A stretch of 64,000 nt of DNA from Cliona cf. orientalis (taxonomy: Eukaryota > Porifera > Demospongiae > Clionaida > Clionaidae), in the NCBI GenBank assembly GCA_963930775.1, contig OZ005692.1:10087029-10151028 (forward strand), written 5' to 3'. Shown here one piece after another: positions 60,076-64,000 of the stretch. Made by a program: the position numbers and the translations under genes. The first letter of the stretch is position 1. Each line of letters opens with the position of its first letter. Under the pieces are notes generated by a model. It did no database searches. It was not told where the DNA came from and saw only the letters and a list, made by a program, of their open reading frames with translations.

Positions 60076-61283
60076 CACTTACATAATAATATTATAATCC
60101 CATACGTGCTAATTTATTCTTCGTTGCTTAAAATATTATTATAGTGTATCTGCTAACAGTCACTTTGCTCCTAAAAACATGCCGTATGTGCTAACGTTTT
60201 TTTGGCTAAAATACACAACTTTGCTGCCTACAATACTTCCTCAGAACTTTCACCAAGCAGAGGTGGTATATCAACAAGGGACAGAGCATCATGCAGTGCA
60301 GCAAAATTGCAATGCCACACCTAAACTCTACCAAACCTATTCAATGCATTCCTCTAGGCGACAAAAATGCCATACATGCTTAATTCAGTAAAGTAGTTGT
60401 ACTCCATAAAATCCAAAACTGAAGCCACTGAAATATTTCATCAACCAAATATTTCGGGATACTAAGTACAAGTACATACTATGTCTTTGAAGATAGTATG
60501 AAGGTTGTTTCAATTAAGGCCTTATGCAAATGGCTCTAGGAGCTCCCTTCAAAGAAGGCCTATATAGTGCAATTGTTATCACGCTGAAATTCATATCAAA
60601 GACAAAATCTATTATGACAAACTATTAACACGCCTACTACCGCTTGCAATGGGTTTGTAACTGTCACCTAGTCAAGCGTGTACAAAAATTCGTTTAGTGG
60701 TCTTGTCTTGTAGTGATAACAAGACAGTATTTCTCAGTAGGCGACAGCACGCCTACAATGCACATATTACAATATTATATACACTCATGTACATAGGTAA
60801 GTACATTGATTGTAATGTAGTTTTATTCTACTATATTATATATACAGTCGAACCCTGTGTGTATAGAGGTCAATCCATATTATGGCCTTAATGAGTATAG
60901 CCACGCTCCAAGTAGCAAAGCTCCACGCATTATGCACATACATGTACAACTCTATAAACAAGCAGACTCGCTATTATGGTCGATGATTTTCGGCCCATCA
61001 TAATAATATGGGTGATCACTATCTAGAGATATGTACATAAAAATAAATGGGGGTTAACCCCTGGTATATACATGTATATCTGCAAGGCAGGTCCTAAGGA
61101 AAGAGTCTATTGTTAGACTATATAATTCCAAATTGTGCATATTCTACAATATTACAGCATGGAGCAGACTATATATTATAATATAGCACAATGTTCAATA
61201 ACAGATTCAGACTTGGCTTGACTGTGAAATGCAAGACAAACAAATCGGTTCTTGGCTTCCTGAAGTCTAAATCTCGACTTGTA

Positions 61284-61418
61284 TCATTCTTTAGACATTC
61301 TATTGTTAGCACTATTAAAGACTCGTACAGCAGGAATTTCAGAGGGAGGAAGAGTTTGAATTAGGTGATAGATAGAGTTCACTCCCGTGGTTTCATCTGC
61401 TGTGTGCCCTTTGAACCC
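61284..61418 (-). CDS. Possible terminal exon, family unknown
   Basis: After a GTAG acceptor the minus strand reads FKGHTADETTGVNSIYHLIQ and continues to NSANNRMSKE-stop. Composition is protein-like, but no family is recognised, and phase does not fit directly to the exon at 62673-62749. Confidence 0.25.
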   Translation of the reverse strand, partial: GFKGHTADETTGVNSIYHLIQTLPPSEIPAVRVFNSANNRMSKE

Positions 61419-61419
61419 T

Positions 61420-61450
<31 letters not shown>

Positions 61451-61460
61451 TACGTACACA

Positions 61461-61648
61461 TACCGTAGTGTCCTGGGCAAGCACCCGCTCCCGGGCAAGC
61501 GCCCATGAACCGCATTTCGAGGGGCCACTGTAGCAGTTTCTATACAAGCATATGGAATTTTGATCCCGGCGGGGGTAAGCACCCATATTATGTGGGCGAA
61601 AATTGCGAGTTATGTTTAAGCGCCCATAGCTATAGGGACACTACAGTA
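61461..61648. mobile_element. MITE-like element, TACCGTAGTGTCC termini, copy 2
   Basis: TACCGTAGTGTCCTGGGCAA is mirrored by AGGGACACTACAGTA. Same family as 59922-60075; here 188 bp with repeated GGGCAAGC/AAGCGCCC words. A (CA)n repeat lies just before it. Confidence 0.75.
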
Positions 61649-62374
61649 ATTCACCAAATTAACAGGTACAGTGTACATAATTATGATCCGCTTTCATCAC
61701 CAGGCTATATACCCTATGATCATCCACACTCATCCCACAGCTGCCTATAAAAATTTTTTGGTTGCTAAGCAATTATTACAAACAACTACACACTCATACA
61801 CATGTACACAGATGCTATACCCGAAAATCTTTGCTTCTAAATATTATTGTTCCAACCTACGTAGCCTACCATTCTAGCTAGCTAAGTAGCTTTTTAACGC
61901 TGCAAGGAGACAAGAGGGACTGCTTTCTAAATACTATCCGTACAAGTTCCAACCATTCTAGCTAGCTTTTTTAACGCTGCAAACAGACAAGAGGGACTCA
62001 ACAGCATAAAAAATAATTATCATGAAAAATTATTCAAGCCAGGGGGGGAGACATTAATACTAGCAATACTCCCAAAATTGATAATATAATATTATTATTA
62101 TTGTGATATGATACAAGTCTAATTAAAATACAGACAGACACACACACAGAGCTCTATCATAATATTATCATACGAAAGTTATATCCTGTCACACACTCAA
62201 AAAACACTCGAGACACATGCACATGAGGTGAAACCTCAGTTTTACATACTGCCTAAAATAAGAGCACTTGTAGGGATAACAAATTACTGTAACAATTATA
62301 GCTGGAGCTAGCACATGTGTGTCTGATTAGCACCCATACATAGTACGTGTGAATATTAAAAGGACTACTCGAGT

Positions 62375-62600
62375 TTGAAAAGATACGACTCAGTTGTCAA
62401 GGAGAAAAATTTTCCGACTTCCGCGAATATTCCCAAACCTTTAGAGCGTAGAAATGTTAATATTTTACTCGACACCTTACGCTACAAGGTGGACGACAAA
62501 AAGGACCATACCGCTTTGTTGTCAAACCTTCGCGTAAGGCATCGGTCTACACTGCCAAGTGAAAAGACAAAGAACAACACATACACAAAAAAAGGTATTA
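62375..62600 (+). CDS. Open frame of uncertain status
   Basis: The plus strand reads RYDSVVKEKNFPTSANIPKP, then NVNILLDTLRYKVDDKKDHT without stops for about 75 codons. Composition looks protein-like, but there is no recognisable family, no clear ATG and no splice partners. The minus strand of the same block has another possible exon (VDRCLTRRFDNKA). I cannot decide between them. Confidence 0.15.
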
Positions 62601-62672
62601 AACACACTAGTTTTTGACAGAGACACGAACACACACGGCCAGCTACAGAGCTGAGCACGCTACTGGACTCAC

Positions 62673-62749
62673 CGTTTAGAGCAGGACAGTCTTTCAAGGA
62701 GCTCATGGCCATCAGATGCACGCGAATCGAGGTCAAGGTTTGCCGTCAT
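62673..62749 (-). CDS. Candidate first exon of a minus-strand gene
   Basis: ATG at 62749 opens MTANLDLDSRASDGHELLER with LSCSK, ending at a consensus donor (ACG|GTGAGT) in phase 2. It lies just downstream of a very GC-rich block (62830-62935) that may be its promoter. No certain second exon was found; candidates are weak. Confidence 0.35.
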
Positions 62750-62829
62750 TGCATTTCACCACCAACCGGTTACCAGAGCTGTGTAGCTCACAGCGAACCA
62801 TGTGCCACACCCAGCTGCTCTGTGCGCTT

Positions 62830-62945
62830 CCTTTTTTGGCGCACGCGCCACGTCCCCCGCCGGGCCCGGCGCCCCCGGCCGGTCGGCCGCGCCCTGTACC
62901 GCGTACCGGATCCGGGCCCGGGACCCCACTGCACGTAGTACGCAT
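62830..62945. promoter_or_regulatory. Very GC-rich, CpG-rich block
   Basis: About 110 bp of nearly pure G/C (CGGGCCCGGCGCCCCCGGCC, GGTCGGCCGCGCCC) ending near a GCATGCGCC motif, directly upstream of the candidate first exon. Most likely a promoter; its composition is far from the surroundings. Confidence 0.35.
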
Positions 62946-62949
62946 GCGC

Positions 62950-64000
62950 CAAAATACCTGCGTTCCCATCAGATAAAAATTTAATTATTATTATACTACG
63001 CTTACAGATGATGCCCAATTAGACGAAACTAAGGTGGAAGATATTTCAGTGTCGAGCTCATCTCGCTTTTTCAGTGTGCAACATAATAATTATTATTGAA
63101 ATGCATCTGGGGACGAGACTAGGGACTGCCAAAATACGGGGAGGGGAGGGGCTAATGAAATATGGTGTGCGTTATTTAGATAGTGATGCGGTGCACCTCC
63201 AAGGAGGGTGGGGTCTGGGGACGAGACTGGATGCGGTTGACTATTACGCATGCGCAAGAGGGTGGAATGCATCATCGAAAACCACTATAGCACTGTGAAG
63301 AGCGAGTAGTTCGTGTTCGTTACATTAATGATCTAGCTAGATTAGCATTATTAGGCTTAAAATACTAATCAAACAGCCATCTGGCACTGTGCCATTGGTA
63401 GAGATTCCGGGCCAATATTTTTCTTATTTCTGACAATTTTGATAGGGATTTACGAATATTCTGCGTTGAATTCTGAGTTGAATGGTCTTTGTTCGGTTCA
63501 AAACGGTCAACTAGAAGCCGAGATATCTCTGTGCAAAGCGCGCAGGGATCGTTCAATTTTTCTGCCAAATTCGCGTACAAAATGTGGTACGTTTGCGCAT
63601 GCGCAAATTCGAATTCCGGTCAAAAACACATGATCCTTTCACCTAGAATATCTCAGGAACGGCTGAACGTATGGACTTGGTTCTTGTGCCAAATTGATCA
63701 GAATGAAGAGAAGAATAAGATGGACGAGAATTCATGAAGATTTAAGTGCAAGCTTTACGTGCTCAACCCCTGAAAGATTGATGAAAATACCAAAGGTGTG
63801 CTTGTAATAGAATTTGCATATTTTTTATGTACATTTTTGCAATGCTTGGAAGAAAAGGGTTAGAAACAAAGATAGAAGGGGACATAAAAAGTCAGAAAAT
63901 GTACATATGAATTCTGTCACAAAAATAAAGGCATCCTATGAAATACAAAGGTCTCCATTTTTGAAATCCTCTAAGAGTTTAAAGGAGTACACTACATCTG
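62950..64000. other. Right-edge region, no gene seen
   Basis: Contains two CTGGGGACGAGACT words (63108, 63217; dispersed repeat family) and NRF1-like motifs at 63247 and 63594. Short open frames lack splice context. Confidence 0.4.

Overview
The window looks like nuclear DNA of a sponge, probably a demosponge. It is AT-rich, has many short GT-AG introns and dense genes on both strands, and carries animal-only families (Eph receptor ectodomains, ephrin-like ligands, a Death-domain protein, CLASRP). The organism is an inference. Exon joins were made by hand: I required GT-AG borders, matching phase and family sense. No transcript data were used.

Layout. 0.4-1.0 kb holds the 5' part of an ephrin-like gene (A) that runs off the left edge. 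3.7-4.7 kb holds an ankyrin-repeat gene, and 6.6-9.1 kb a seven-exon Death-domain gene. 9.4-19.3 kb holds three more ephrin-like genes (B, C, D), all on the minus strand. 19.8-20.6 kb is a single-exon mucin-like membrane protein with a YxxM tail motif. 21.6-25.4 kb (minus) is an Eph-receptor-like ectodomain followed by FN3 and Ig-like parts. 25.8-36.1 kb (plus) is a tandem array of seven small secreted proteins that resemble ependymin-related proteins. 36.3-38.6 kb (plus) is a second Eph-like receptor with a transmembrane segment but a short tail in place of a kinase. Then follow an SLC17-type transporter (39.1-42.7 kb, plus), CLASRP (42.9-48.5 kb, plus), SRP54 (54.8-50.4 kb, minus) and a GT92 glycosyltransferase (56.4-55.2 kb, minus). 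57-64 kb is mostly repeats with a few weak exon candidates.

The main observation is that four ephrin-like ligand genes lie within 40 kb of two Eph-like receptor genes, neither of which shows a kinase domain here. Ephrins are the known ligands of the Eph ligand-binding domain, so this may be a linked ligand-receptor locus working in cell contact or recognition. The two Eph-like genes are divergent paralogues flanking the ependymin-like array, and both have an NRF1-like GCATGCGC motif just upstream of the start.

Non-coding DNA includes many short inverted-repeat elements (MITE-like, several in matched pairs), long GA/CT and GT microsatellites, poly-G/C runs, a tRNA-like B box and two unexplained GC-rich segments. 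I saw no rRNA gene, no intact tRNA, no CRISPR array and no clear retroviral element.
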